Positions 41,278 to 49,713 of a stretch of DNA of 63,755 nucleotides are shown piece by piece. Positions within the stretch are counted from its first letter, which is position 1. Every line of letters starts with the position of its first letter. A model generated the notes under the pieces. It did no database searches. It was given only the letters and a program-made list of their open reading frames with translations, and was not told where the DNA came from. The DNA is from Pseudomonas sp. CROZ-RG-20F-R04-15. Lineage in GTDB: Bacteria; Pseudomonadota; Gammaproteobacteria; Pseudomonadales; Pseudomonadaceae. The translations under genes and the position numbers were made by a program. The stretch covers positions 1-63,755 of the forward strand of contig NZ_JAKNQL010000032.1 of NCBI RefSeq assembly GCF_022662375.1. Direction: 5' to 3'.

Positions 41278-44200
41278 TTACGCAGGGGGAACATTCATCA
41301 AGGTGATCGGCGCAACCTGATGGGTACAGCGATTGAGCACCCGCAGCTGCGAAGACTCTACGCGGGATTTGTCGCTGCGCAGGATCCAGCTATTGGCGGA
41401 AAAACTGTAACTCAGCGCCCCGGGCGAGCGATCGGCGAAGGCAATATTGCGCACTTTGACTTCTTGATTGGCCATTGATGTAAACGCTTCAGGCAAGGTT
41501 TCTGCCGAGTCAGGTTCTTTGAAGAACCGCGCATCCAGTCCATCCAGATAGACCCGGTCAAAGGAGAGATCCACCACATGGACGATGCCTTTCTCGGTGA
41601 TGACGCGTACCTGATCGATCAGGTCGTCTTCGTTTTCATAAACCGGTAGATGAACAATGCAGGAACCGATGAATAACTGATTGTTTTCCAGTTTGACCTC
41701 GACCTTGCCGAGCGATGTCGCATCGAGCTCCCAGGTCGATGAGTAAGGCAGTCTTTTCGCTGCGTCGGCCAACGCACCGGGGGTCGAGAGTCTCAAGGTT
41801 ACATTGGCAGTCAGATGGACCAGACAAGTGGCACCTTCACCTTCCAGCGCTTCCATGGCGGTCCGAATGGCTCTGGGCTCGATGGTGGCGCAGGCATTTA
41901 TTGCATTCACCTTGTACGCTTCGTTCGACGGCAACTCATAGTCGAATTGCTTCTGTCGAAATTTCAAGGGCAGGTTCAGTGGTGTCGTCCACTGCCTGAA
42001 GGAGTGCATTTCATAGTTATCGTCGGCCGGGGCGGCATCTGTTTCCGGTGTAAGCCCCGCATTCAAAGCGACACCGTCGTTGAAGATCAGCAAATATTTA
42101 TGATTGGGGCGAACAGCCATGGTCCGCAGGATCTTGATCATGTTCCGTGGATCAGCGCCGCCGCGCGCCCAGGCAAAGAATTTCAACGTTATGGTTCTTT
42201 CACCCAAGTGGTAGGTCAGATCACAACCGGCTATCAGGTCTTCACGCTTCTCGGACTGCCTTGCACTAAAGTGCGCTTCGACTTTGCTTAATTCATCGCT
42301 GGCGTAATCCAGGTAAATGCAGGTGTTGACGTCGGGGCGTTCGGTTGAGTAGAAGGTGACACTTTGCTGAGTGCGCGGGATGTAATAACGCGCTTCATGT
42401 TGATGCATGGTCCAGCATGCGGGGCTGTAAATAATCAGCGGTTTTGCAGGTTGTCCGTGTTTGATGACATCGACTTCGATATCGATGCTTTTACCACTCT
42501 CGATTGTTTCAGGCAGATCAGGTCTGAGCTGATAACCGTCTTTGGTCAAAAAGGTCAGCTTGTTGTTTTTCAGGCGTGTCTGGTTTTCGCTTGTTTCGTA
42601 GATGTCGCGGATGGTCACCACGGTTTTCGGCCCGTCGTAGAACTCGAAGCCAGAAGTGATGACCAGCGAGTTCTGTTCGATCACCCAACTTTCAATCAGA
42701 TCAACCGGCCAATTGAATTCAATTGTGCTTTCCTCTTTACCATCCTCGATGATGCAGAAACGACCTTCCTGGTGAGCGATGAAATACGCATCGATACCTT
42801 CTTCACCCGAGGCGGTCGCACCTTTGTGCAGCAACTGTATCTGGTCGTTTCCGGCCCCTGCATTGATCGTGTCCTGGCCGCGTGACTTGATGATGTTGCG
42901 GTCATGGGTGCCTGTCACAACGCTTGTCGCGCCGATCATGGTTTCAATGTTCTCGATACTTTCCACAAGACTGTGGAATTTATAAGTCGCGCCGTCCTCT
43001 GCATCGATATCCGGAGTACGCACCTGCAATGTGCCTGCTTGCAAATCGATGTCATACCCCTTGGGCGTGACGTGATAGCCATTCAGGGAAAGCGTGTCGT
43101 TACCAGCGCCCCCCTTCAACTTCGAATAGGCTGATGTTTCGATGTTTTTCCTGATCTGATCGGCCGCACCGTCGAACGCAAAGTGATCGTCTTTTTCACC
43201 GCCTGTCAGGTCCTTGATTCCCGAGCCGTAGTGGAAGATATTCGGTTTTTTTATAACACCTTTGATCGAGTCCTTACCGTCACCGATAAGCCAGAAAATA
43301 CTCTTGTTTTCTCCGGCAACGCCCAGATGTGCACCGGGCGTAGCCTCGGTAACGCCTTCGCTAGCATCAACGGTGTCATCGCCACCTCGTATCTCGGGTA
43401 CGTTTTCCGGTTCCCAGGCGTCTATTTTTGTCCACCAGTTACGCTTCCAGACCTGCGTGGGGACGAGCTCGACACTAAATGAGCCATTGACGACGGCCTC
43501 GGTGGAATCCTTGAGCTGAACGTCGAGCAAGTTACGAGCATTGCGCTTTAGCTGTTCTGTGTGCTGGATCAAGGTTCTTGCCTGGTTGTAGCGGTCTTTG
43601 ACGCCTTGCTCGACGTCCAGCATGCAGAATGACAGGAAGCCCGAGCGCCAACGCTCATCCAGAGTCAGTTCGATGTAATCATCAATGTCATCGACGATGC
43701 GCACCGCGCTATACACCTGCGATCCGATTGCCAGCATCGCACCGAACAAAAGGCCTACCGGTCCGACAAAAGGCAGCCCTGCCATTGCCAACGTTCCGAG
43801 GATAACGGTCATGGCCGCGCTGGTGATGCTCAACCCGGCGCTGACGTAATGATCCATGGCTTCTTTGCCGGTGGCCTTGCTTGCGGCGTTCAGGGAGTTG
43901 ACGGTGGTGTACACATCGAACGGCAAAGTCAGCGCCCCGCCGATCAAACCGCCGGACCGACCCAGCCTCAGCGCAAACCTGGTTTTGGTGAAATCCCTGA
44001 AAGCGGTTTTTCCGGCCGTCAGCATCTCGTTCGCAATCTTGCTGACGACGACGTCAATGGCAATGGAGCCAATTTCCGTGAGCGTACCTGTGGCGTTTAT
44101 GACAACTTCTTTGGTGTCCCCGGCTTTGATCGCGGCCACCATTCCGCGCAATCCCATGAATATTCCGAATGCCTGGAGTCCGACACTGGAACCGACCGTT

Positions 44201-44784
44201 AAATGGGTCTTTGCAGCGGCGGCCCAGCGCCGGGCGTTAGGAGGAAGTTGGGTGTGCTGCAAGTCAAGTTTCTGTGCGCAGGTCAGGAGTTTTTCGATTT
44301 TGCCAAGAAAGTTTCCGGGATTCGTTTCGACGGTGGTGTTTTCGCGGATCATGGCAGGAGCCGTTATCGGGCGGCGACTGGCCATGTCGAACAGCAGATT
44401 CGGCAACAGGTAAACATCGTTACCTTTCGCGGACTTCATGTGATGTGCAATATCGCTGGCGCTGAATTGTAGCGAGTTGATGAATGAGCGTTGCGCATTG
44501 CGAAAGAACGTATTGCTGCCGTTCAACGGATGCCCGTCAATAGTTGCACCGAGAGCATGCAGAGAGGCCCGGGTTATCGAAATTTCGCCGATTTGTATAG
44601 GGCCGAATACCGAGTCGTTGACTTTCAATTGATCGACTTTGCTTTTCAGCGACGCATCCAGTGGTTTATCGCTGTCATTGTTTATGTCGATGGTCGAATC
44701 GTTATGTTTGTTGGGCTCGATTTTCATGTCGGTGATGACGATTGCATCACTTTGTATTACTGCTTCGCTTATAAGCGTGGCCAT
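41278..44784 (-). CDS. RTX protein with Tcd-like pore-forming segment
   Basis: 1168 residues, ATG behind AAGGAAG. No signal peptide. Residues about 195-370 hold long hydrophobic helices, including A-M-T-V-I-L-G-T-L-A-M-A-G-L-P-F-V-G-P and D-I-D-D-Y-I-E-L-T-L-D-E-R-W-R, which resemble the pore-forming region of large clostridial toxins (TcdA/TcdB). Residues about 465-665 carry degenerate RTX calcium motifs: G-G-A-G-N-D-T-L, A-G-A-G-N-D-Q-I, G-G-D-D-T-V. Residues 700-1168 are of unknown fold. The gene is visibly AT-richer than its neighbours. RTX proteins normally leave by type I secretion, but no such genes lie here and the C-terminus lacks the usual signal. First of five same-strand genes. 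Confidence 0.75.
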   Translation of the reverse strand: MATLISEAVIQSDAIVITDMKIEPNKHNDSTIDINNDSDKPLDASLKSKVDQLKVNDSVFGPIQIGEISITRASLHALGATIDGHPLNGSNTFFRNAQRSFINSLQFSASDIAHHMKSAKGNDVYLLPNLLFDMASRRPITAPAMIRENTTVETNPGNFLGKIEKLLTCAQKLDLQHTQLPPNARRWAAAAKTHLTVGSSVGLQAFGIFMGLRGMVAAIKAGDTKEVVINATGTLTEIGSIAIDVVVSKIANEMLTAGKTAFRDFTKTRFALRLGRSGGLIGGALTLPFDVYTTVNSLNAASKATGKEAMDHYVSAGLSITSAAMTVILGTLAMAGLPFVGPVGLLFGAMLAIGSQVYSAVRIVDDIDDYIELTLDERWRSGFLSFCMLDVEQGVKDRYNQARTLIQHTEQLKRNARNLLDVQLKDSTEAVVNGSFSVELVPTQVWKRNWWTKIDAWEPENVPEIRGGDDTVDASEGVTEATPGAHLGVAGENKSIFWLIGDGKDSIKGVIKKPNIFHYGSGIKDLTGGEKDDHFAFDGAADQIRKNIETSAYSKLKGGAGNDTLSLNGYHVTPKGYDIDLQAGTLQVRTPDIDAEDGATYKFHSLVESIENIETMIGATSVVTGTHDRNIIKSRGQDTINAGAGNDQIQLLHKGATASGEEGIDAYFIAHQEGRFCIIEDGKEESTIEFNWPVDLIESWVIEQNSLVITSGFEFYDGPKTVVTIRDIYETSENQTRLKNNKLTFLTKDGYQLRPDLPETIESGKSIDIEVDVIKHGQPAKPLIIYSPACWTMHQHEARYYIPRTQQSVTFYSTERPDVNTCIYLDYASDELSKVEAHFSARQSEKREDLIAGCDLTYHLGERTITLKFFAWARGGADPRNMIKILRTMAVRPNHKYLLIFNDGVALNAGLTPETDAAPADDNYEMHSFRQWTTPLNLPLKFRQKQFDYELPSNEAYKVNAINACATIEPRAIRTAMEALEGEGATCLVHLTANVTLRLSTPGALADAAKRLPYSSTWELDATSLGKVEVKLENNQLFIGSCIVHLPVYENEDDLIDQVRVITEKGIVHVVDLSFDRVYLDGLDARFFKEPDSAETLPEAFTSMANQEVKVRNIAFADRSPGALSYSFSANSWILRSDKSRVESSQLRVLNRCTHQVAPITLMNVPPA

Positions 44785-44950
44785 TTGAACTTCCTTGTTC
44801 TGGCAGGTTGTCTTGAAAACAGGCGGAGATAGTACGGGGGACTTTTGAGGGATGTATATAAGTGGGTTGTTGCGGTGTATTGCATATCAAGACATGCAAT
44901 GACAGTCGGAGGAATCCGAAGTGTGCGACGCCAATCCGTCGGGGAGAACA

Positions 44951-44983
44951 CCAGCCAGACTCGTATCTTTCAAGTCTGGCTGG
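44951..44983. terminator. 11-bp perfect hairpin downstream of lysE-family gene
   Basis: CCAGCCAGACT (44951-44961) pairs with AGTCTGGCTGG (44973-44983). It sits past the exporter stop and upstream of the RTX gene. No T-run, so an intrinsic stop is unproven. Confidence 0.5.
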
Positions 44984-45024
44984 CTGCAGCCAGGTAACAA
45001 TTGGTGAAATAACGATTCAGTATC

Positions 45025-45654
45025 TCAGTGACTGCTGAGTAATGAAGCGGCGCCGGCGCCTCCGAACAAGCCGGCACTGATCCGGTTGAACCAGCTTTGT
45101 CCCTTGCCGCTGCGCAGATAACGCGCGGCCCCGTGGGCACCCAGACCGTAGGCCAGTTTGCACAGCAGATCCAGCAGGGTCCAGGTGGCGATCATCACCA
45201 GCAGTTGGGGCAGGAACGGTTGCTCGGCACTGAGGAACTGCGGCAGAAACGCGGCGAAGAACAGGATGTCCTTGGGATTGCTGGCACCGAGCACGAAGGC
45301 GCGTGCGAACAACGCGCGGAAACGTGGCACCGGCGCGGCTTGCGGCACGTCAGCGCCGACTGATGGCTGACGCGACTGTTGCCAGCTCTGCCAGGCGAGG
45401 TAGAACAGATACAGTGCGCCGACGATTTTCAGCACGCTGAACAGTTGCTCCGAGGCCAGCAGCAGTGCGCCAAGGCCTAATGCCGATGCACTGAGCAGGC
45501 AGATCGAAGCCGTCACGCCGCCGAGAAATGCCGGGTAAGAACGACGCAAACCGTAATTCAGACTGTTGCTGATCATCAGCAACGACAGTGGCCCCGGAAT
45601 CAGGATCACCACCAATGCAGCACCGCTGAACAGCAGCCAGGTTTCCAGACTCAT
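45025..45654 (-). CDS. LysE/RhtB-family amino acid exporter
   Basis: 209 residues from ATG 45654, with an ideal AAAGGAG site eight bases ahead; a longer frame to 45705 is unlikely. About six membrane helices and the N-terminal I-P-G-P-L-S-L-L-M-I family signature (about 19-28), then A-F-V-L-G-A-S-N-P-K-D-I-L-F-F (about 124-138). Members export lysine, threonine, homoserine or related compounds. It is downstream of the purine permease gene, across a clear terminator, so it is probably transcribed separately. Confidence 0.9.
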   Translation of the reverse strand: MSLETWLLFSGAALVVILIPGPLSLLMISNSLNYGLRRSYPAFLGGVTASICLLSASALGLGALLLASEQLFSVLKIVGALYLFYLAWQSWQQSRQPSVGADVPQAAPVPRFRALFARAFVLGASNPKDILFFAAFLPQFLSAEQPFLPQLLVMIATWTLLDLLCKLAYGLGAHGAARYLRSGKGQSWFNRISAGLFGGAGAASLLSSH

Positions 45655-45686
45655 CACTTTGCTCCTTTCTATTGTTATCAAGATGC

Positions 45687-45715
45687 ACAAAAGCCCCACC
45701 CGCAAGGGTGAGGCT
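45687..45715 (-). terminator. Rho-independent terminator of the purine permease
   Basis: AGCCCCACCC (45692-45701) with GGGTGAGGCT (45706-45715) form a stem closed by GCAA; on the minus strand TTTT follows. Confidence 0.88.
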
Positions 45716-45741
45716 GTTTGGAAACCTGAACCGCGTCGCGC

Positions 45742-47091
45742 TTACAGGAAAATGAACTTGGCGATGAAGATCGCGCAGAGCACCCACAGGCTGACGGAGA
45801 TTTCCTTGTACTTGCCGGTACCGGCCTTCAACGCCACGTAGGTGATGAAGCCCAGTGCGATGCCGTCAGCGACCGAGAAAGTCAGCGGCATCATGATTGC
45901 GGTAACGATGGCCGGGATCGCGTCAGTGGCTTCGTCCCATTCGATGTGGGCCATGCCGCCCATCATCAGCATCGCAACGTAGATCAGTGCACCGGCGGTG
46001 GCGTAAGCGGGAATCATGCCGGCCAGCGGTGCGAAAAACATCGCCGCTATAAATAGCACACCTACGGTGACGGCGGTAAGACCAGTCCGACCACCAGCGG
46101 CCACGCCGGCGGCACTTTCTACATAGCTTGTGACTGGAGGCACACCGACTACGGCTCCGAAAACGCTGGAGGCACTGTCGGCTTTCATGGCGCGGGAGAG
46201 GTTTTCGATACGGCCGTCAGCGTTGACCAGATTGGCGCGCTGAGCCACGCCCATCAGGGTGCCGGCGGTGTCAAACATGTGCACAAACAGGAAGGCTAGC
46301 ACCACGCTGATCATGCTGACGTTGAACACGCCGGCAATATTCATCGCCATGAAGGTCGGCGCAAGGCTTGGCGGAGTCGACATGATCCCTTCGTAATGCA
46401 CGATGCCCAGGCCCCAACCGGCCAGGGTCACGGTAATGATGCTGATGAGGATCGCGCCGAAGACTTTGTGGTAGCTGAGGATCGCAATCATCAGAAAGCA
46501 GATGGCGGCGAGCAACGGGCCAGGTTCACGCAGGGAGCCGAGCTTGATCAGGGTTGCCGGGCTATCGACGACGATGCCGGCGGTTTTCAGACCGATCAGG
46601 CCAAGGAACAAGCCCACACCGGCACCCATCGCAAAGCGCAGGCTGACCGGAATGCTGTTGAGCAGCCACTCGCGAATCCGCGAGAAGGTCAGGATCATGA
46701 ACAGCACACCGGAGACAAACACTGCACCGAGTGCGGTTTCCCAGTTGTAGCCCATGGTGCCGACTACGGTGTAGGTGAAGAACGCGTTGAGGCCCATGCC
46801 CGGTGCCAGACCGACCGGCCAGTTGGCGTACAGACCCATCAACAGGCAGCCCAGTGCGGCAGCGATACAGGTGGCGACGAAGGCTGCACCGTGGTCAATC
46901 CCGGCATCGGCCATGATGTTCGGGTTGACGAAGATGATGTAGGCCATGGTGATGAAGGTTGTCAGACCGGCAATCAGCTCGGTCTTCACCGTGGTGCCAT
47001 GCAAGCTGAGTTTAAACAGACGTTCCAGCAAGCCACTGCGTAATGGTGGCGAGAGATCCAGCGTCGATGCTTCGGATTTGCGGCTTTCCAC
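45742..47091 (-). CDS. Adenine/guanine/hypoxanthine permease, AzgA-like
   Basis: 449 residues with about 12-14 helices. T-E-L-I-A-G-L-T-T-F-I-T-M-A-Y-I-I-F-V-N-P (about 38-58), A-A-L-G-C-L-L-M-G and G-M-G-L-N-A-F-F are typical of the AzgA/PbuG branch of nucleobase:cation symporters, distinct from the UacT/XanQ branch at 26346. It imports adenine, guanine or hypoxanthine with protons. A TTGTGTACAA site lies 131 bases before its start, identical to one beside hiuH, suggesting joint control with the urate genes. Confidence 0.92.
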   Translation of the reverse strand: MESRKSEASTLDLSPPLRSGLLERLFKLSLHGTTVKTELIAGLTTFITMAYIIFVNPNIMADAGIDHGAAFVATCIAAALGCLLMGLYANWPVGLAPGMGLNAFFTYTVVGTMGYNWETALGAVFVSGVLFMILTFSRIREWLLNSIPVSLRFAMGAGVGLFLGLIGLKTAGIVVDSPATLIKLGSLREPGPLLAAICFLMIAILSYHKVFGAILISIITVTLAGWGLGIVHYEGIMSTPPSLAPTFMAMNIAGVFNVSMISVVLAFLFVHMFDTAGTLMGVAQRANLVNADGRIENLSRAMKADSASSVFGAVVGVPPVTSYVESAAGVAAGGRTGLTAVTVGVLFIAAMFFAPLAGMIPAYATAGALIYVAMLMMGGMAHIEWDEATDAIPAIVTAIMMPLTFSVADGIALGFITYVALKAGTGKYKEISVSLWVLCAIFIAKFIFL

Positions 47092-47221
47092 AGCGAGTAC
47101 TCCTCAAGAGTTTTATTGTTATTTCCAGGGCCGGACCCATGAGGGGTGGCAGCGGCCCTTTGAGGCACTTGCGAATTTGTTGACCATGCGGTCAGGAACT
47201 CGCACGCTGTGGATTATGCTT

Positions 47222-47231
47222 TTGTGTACAA
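47222..47231. promoter_or_regulatory. Putative operator TTGTGTACAA upstream of purine permease
   Basis: Same 10-mer as at 32683-32692. A degenerate second copy, TTGTTTACGA, lies about 34 bases away (47256-47265). Confidence 0.6.
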
Positions 47232-47303
47232 ATAAAGCAAATATTGTTTTTGGTTTTGTTTACGAAAGTTCCGTCGATAGGGATATATCGTTTGTGCGGG
47301 CCC

Positions 47304-47370
47304 CTTCGCGAGCAAGCTCGCTCCCACAGGGAAACGCGCTTTAATGTGGGAGCGAGCCTGCTCGCGAAGA
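47304..47370. repeat. REP inverted pair
   Basis: CTTCGCGAGCAAGCTCGCTCCCACAG faces TGTGGGAGCGAGCCTGCTCGCGAAG around a 15-base spacer. First REP after a 17-kb stretch without any. Confidence 0.92.
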
Positions 47371-47381
47371 GGGCGCACCTG

Positions 47382-47846
47382 TCAGTCGAGATGTGTCTGA
47401 CTGTTCCCCAACGCCAGATTCACCGCCAACCAGCCATTCACCGCCGCCTCCCCAGCCTCGGCAAACACCCGCTCCAGCAGCTTCACCTGCTCACGGCGCA
47501 ACGCCTGTTCAAACTTCGCGCCGTCCGCTGTCAGCTCCAGCAGCCGCTTACGCTTGTCAGCTTGCGACGCCACGCTGTCGACCAGATGCATTTCCTGCAA
47601 CTGCCGCAACGGCATGTTCAGCGCCTGTTTGCTCACCCCGAGCAACTCCAGTAATTCCTTCACACTCAAATTCGGATAGCGCGCGATGAAGAACACAATG
47701 CGCTGATGCACTCGGGAGAGGCCGCGCCGCTCGAGCATTTCGTCAGCTTTGGCGGTGAACGCCTGATAGCCGAAAAAAAATGCTTCCATCGCCTGCTGCT
47801 GACTGGACGGATTTTTAAGGTCAAGCATGTTGACGTACTCGCTCAA
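47382..47846 (-). CDS. MarR-family transcriptional regulator
   Basis: 154 residues; an ATG at residue 7 (M-L-D-L-K) is an alternative start. The winged helix-turn-helix region (about 45-105) includes L-S-V-K-E-L-L-E-L-L-G-V-S-K-Q-A-L-N-M-P-L-R-Q-L, then the wing V-D-S-V-A-S-Q-A-D-K-R-K-R-L-L-E-L-T, both typical. Flanking helices would dimerise. It is divergent from a PLP aminotransferase gene with a palindrome between them, so it probably represses itself and that gene in response to an unknown small ligand. Confidence 0.9.
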   Translation of the reverse strand: MSEYVNMLDLKNPSSQQQAMEAFFFGYQAFTAKADEMLERRGLSRVHQRIVFFIARYPNLSVKELLELLGVSKQALNMPLRQLQEMHLVDSVASQADKRKRLLELTADGAKFEQALRREQVKLLERVFAEAGEAAVNGWLAVNLALGNSQTHLD

Positions 47847-47860
47847 GCTGTCGTAATTTC

Positions 47861-47877
47861 AGTCAACAAGTTTGACT
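47861..47877. promoter_or_regulatory. Putative MarR operator
   Basis: AGTCAA (47861-47866) and TTGACT (47872-47877) form an inverted repeat with a 5-base centre, between the two divergent starts. Confidence 0.6.
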
Positions 47878-47910
47878 CATTTTTCCCATGCCTCGCTACC
47901 GGTGACTTCC

Positions 47911-49077
47911 ATGGCTTTTTCCGAACGTGTCTCGCGCCTTAAGAGTTCTTTGATCCGAGAAATCCTCGCCGCTGCTCAACGTCCGGAGGTGATGTCGTTT
48001 GCTGGCGGCTTGCCGGCCGAAGCCATGTTGCCGAAAGTCGAGTGGGCCGACATGCCGCTGGCGCTCGGCCAATACGGCATGAGCGAAGGCGAACCAGCGT
48101 TGCGCGAAGCGTTGGCGGCGGAGACGAGGGCACTTGGCCTGGAATGTCAGGCGAGTCAGGTGCTGGTGGTCAGCGGTTCCCAGCAAACCCTCGATCTGGC
48201 GGCCAAGCTGTACATCGACAAGGGCACGGAGATTTTGCTGGAGGCGCCGACCTATCTCGCCGCACTTCAGATTTTCCAGCTGTTCGGCGCTGATTGCCTG
48301 ACCGTGCCGCAAGAGTCCGACGGCCCGAACCTGGCGCAATTGCGTAATCGTCTGGAACAGCATCGTCCGGCGTTCATCTATCTGATCCCGACCTTTCAAA
48401 ACCCGTCAGCCGTGCGCTACAGCGAAGCCAAGCGCGCCGCCGTTGCGGCATTGCTCGATGAATTCGGCGTCACGCTGATCGAAGACGAGCCCTACCGTGA
48501 ACTGACTTTCGATGGCGGCAGCGCCAAACCGATTGCCGGACGCCTGCAGAAATCCAGCTGGATCTACACCGGCACCGTGTCGAAAACCTTGCTGCCGGGT
48601 TTACGTGTCGGCTACCTGATTGCCAGTCCCGATCTGTTTCCGCACTTGCTCAAACTCAAGCAATCAGCGGATCTGCACACCAACCGCATCGGTCAGTGGC
48701 AGGCGTTGCAGTGGATCGGCACTGAGAAATATCAGCAGCACTTGAGTGAGTTACGTGGATTCTATCGGCAGCGGCGCGATGCGTTTCAGACGGCACTGGA
48801 AACGCATTTTGCTGATCTGGCGGATTGGAACATGCCACAGGGTGGGCTGTTTTTCTGGCTGACGTTGAAGCAACCGCTGGATACGCGAACGTTGCTTAAC
48901 GAGGCGTTGGCCAATGATGTGGCGTTCATGCCGGGCGAGCCGTTCTTTCCGGAGCCGGATAACCATCACGGGCATTTGCGCTTGAATTTCAGCCACATCG
49001 ATCCGGCGCGACTGGATGAAGGGTTGAAGCGACTGGCGGCGGTGGTACGTCGGGCGCAGCTAGAGAAAGCGGCCTGA
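47911..49077 (+). CDS. PLP-dependent aminotransferase, fold type I (LysN/ARO8-like)
   Basis: 388 residues from ATG 47911 (M-A-F-S-E-R-V-S-R); a longer frame runs through the operator and is rejected. S-F-A-G-G-L-P-A-E, the Y-G-x-S-E-G segment, I-P-T-F-Q-N-P-S-A-V (Asn for PLP) and the Schiff-base lysine in T-G-T-V-S-K-T-L-L-P-G-L-R-V-G (about 226) are all present. The class includes 2-aminoadipate, valine-pyruvate and aromatic aminotransferases. It has no GntR domain, so it is not MocR itself. The donor is unknown; a MarR regulator is divergent. Confidence 0.9.
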   Translation: MAFSERVSRLKSSLIREILAAAQRPEVMSFAGGLPAEAMLPKVEWADMPLALGQYGMSEGEPALREALAAETRALGLECQASQVLVVSGSQQTLDLAAKLYIDKGTEILLEAPTYLAALQIFQLFGADCLTVPQESDGPNLAQLRNRLEQHRPAFIYLIPTFQNPSAVRYSEAKRAAVAALLDEFGVTLIEDEPYRELTFDGGSAKPIAGRLQKSSWIYTGTVSKTLLPGLRVGYLIASPDLFPHLLKLKQSADLHTNRIGQWQALQWIGTEKYQQHLSELRGFYRQRRDAFQTALETHFADLADWNMPQGGLFFWLTLKQPLDTRTLLNEALANDVAFMPGEPFFPEPDNHHGHLRLNFSHIDPARLDEGLKRLAAVVRRAQLEKAA

Positions 49078-49081
49078 AAAC

Positions 49082-49114
49082 AAATAAACCGGCTCAAGGG
49101 CCGGTTTATTTTTG
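49082..49114 (+). terminator. Rho-independent terminator of the aminotransferase
   Basis: AAATAAACCGG (49082-49092) pairs with CCGGTTTATTT (49101-49111), then more T. Confidence 0.92.
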
Positions 49115-49143
49115 TCTGGGATTTGCGGTGGCTGAGAGGGCCT

Positions 49144-49212
49144 CTTCGCGAGCAGGCTCGCTCCCACAGTGGAAATGCATTCCAAAGGGTGGGAGCGAGC
49201 CTGCTCGCGAAG
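49144..49212. repeat. REP inverted pair
   Basis: Two facing REP copies with a short spacer between converging genes. Confidence 0.92.
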
Positions 49213-49238
49213 GCGTCAATCAACCCACCAAATAATCT

Positions 49239-49610
49239 TCAGACAGCAGCAAAGCGCTTATCCAGATAATCAATAATCACCTTGGACTCGTACATCCAGG
49301 TGGTCTGGCCATTCTCTTCAATGCGCAGGCAAGGCACCTTGATCCGGCCACCCTGATCCAGCAACGTCTGCCGATCCTGTTCGTTGTTCTTCGCATCCTT
49401 CAGCGCTACCGGCACATTCAGGCGGCGCAGCGTACGACGGGTTTTCACGCAGAACGGACAGGCGTGGAACTGATACAGGGTCAGGTCTTTTGCAGCAGCA
49501 TCCACCTGAGCCTGAGCAGCGGCGGGGCGTTTTTTCTTGCCCGGACGGGTGATGAAGTCGATGAAGATAACCAGTTGGCCGAGGCCGACACGAAGCGCTT
49601 TGACGAACAC
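49239..49610 (-). CDS. Glutaredoxin/GST-N-like thioredoxin-fold protein
   Basis: 123 residues. An N-terminal hydrophobic stretch (L-G-Q-L-V-I-F-I-D-F-I, about 11-21) may anchor it to the membrane. A thioredoxin fold follows, with the redox pair C-P-F-C (about 52-55), the cis-Pro in K-V-P-C-L-R-I and the Y-E-S-K-V-I-I-D-Y-L glutathione-binding segment. It resembles glutaredoxins with a GST N-terminal-like fold. It should handle glutathione-dependent disulfide exchange; partner unknown. It is alone between a REP and a terminator. Confidence 0.85.
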   Translation of the reverse strand: MFVKALRVGLGQLVIFIDFITRPGKKKRPAAAQAQVDAAAKDLTLYQFHACPFCVKTRRTLRRLNVPVALKDAKNNEQDRQTLLDQGGRIKVPCLRIEENGQTTWMYESKVIIDYLDKRFAAV

Positions 49611-49670
49611 GTTGAAGCCTCACGGTGCAGATTGAGTAAGGCGCGCAGCTTACCCGATTTTTCACGGACG

Positions 49671-49699
49671 AAAAAAAACCGGCGATGAATGCCGGTTTT
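49671..49699. terminator. Bidirectional terminator between glutaredoxin and folE genes
   Basis: AAAACCGGC (49675-49683) and GCCGGTTTT (49691-49699) with A and T runs on the outer sides. It ends folE on the minus strand. Confidence 0.88.
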
Positions 49700-49713
49700 C
49701 TTCGTGCTGCAAA

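Noticed and set aside
41278..44784. Reading the RTX gene as a classic type I secreted hemolysin
   Set aside because: No HlyB/D/TolC-like genes nearby, no acyltransferase, and the C-terminus does not look like a type I signal.
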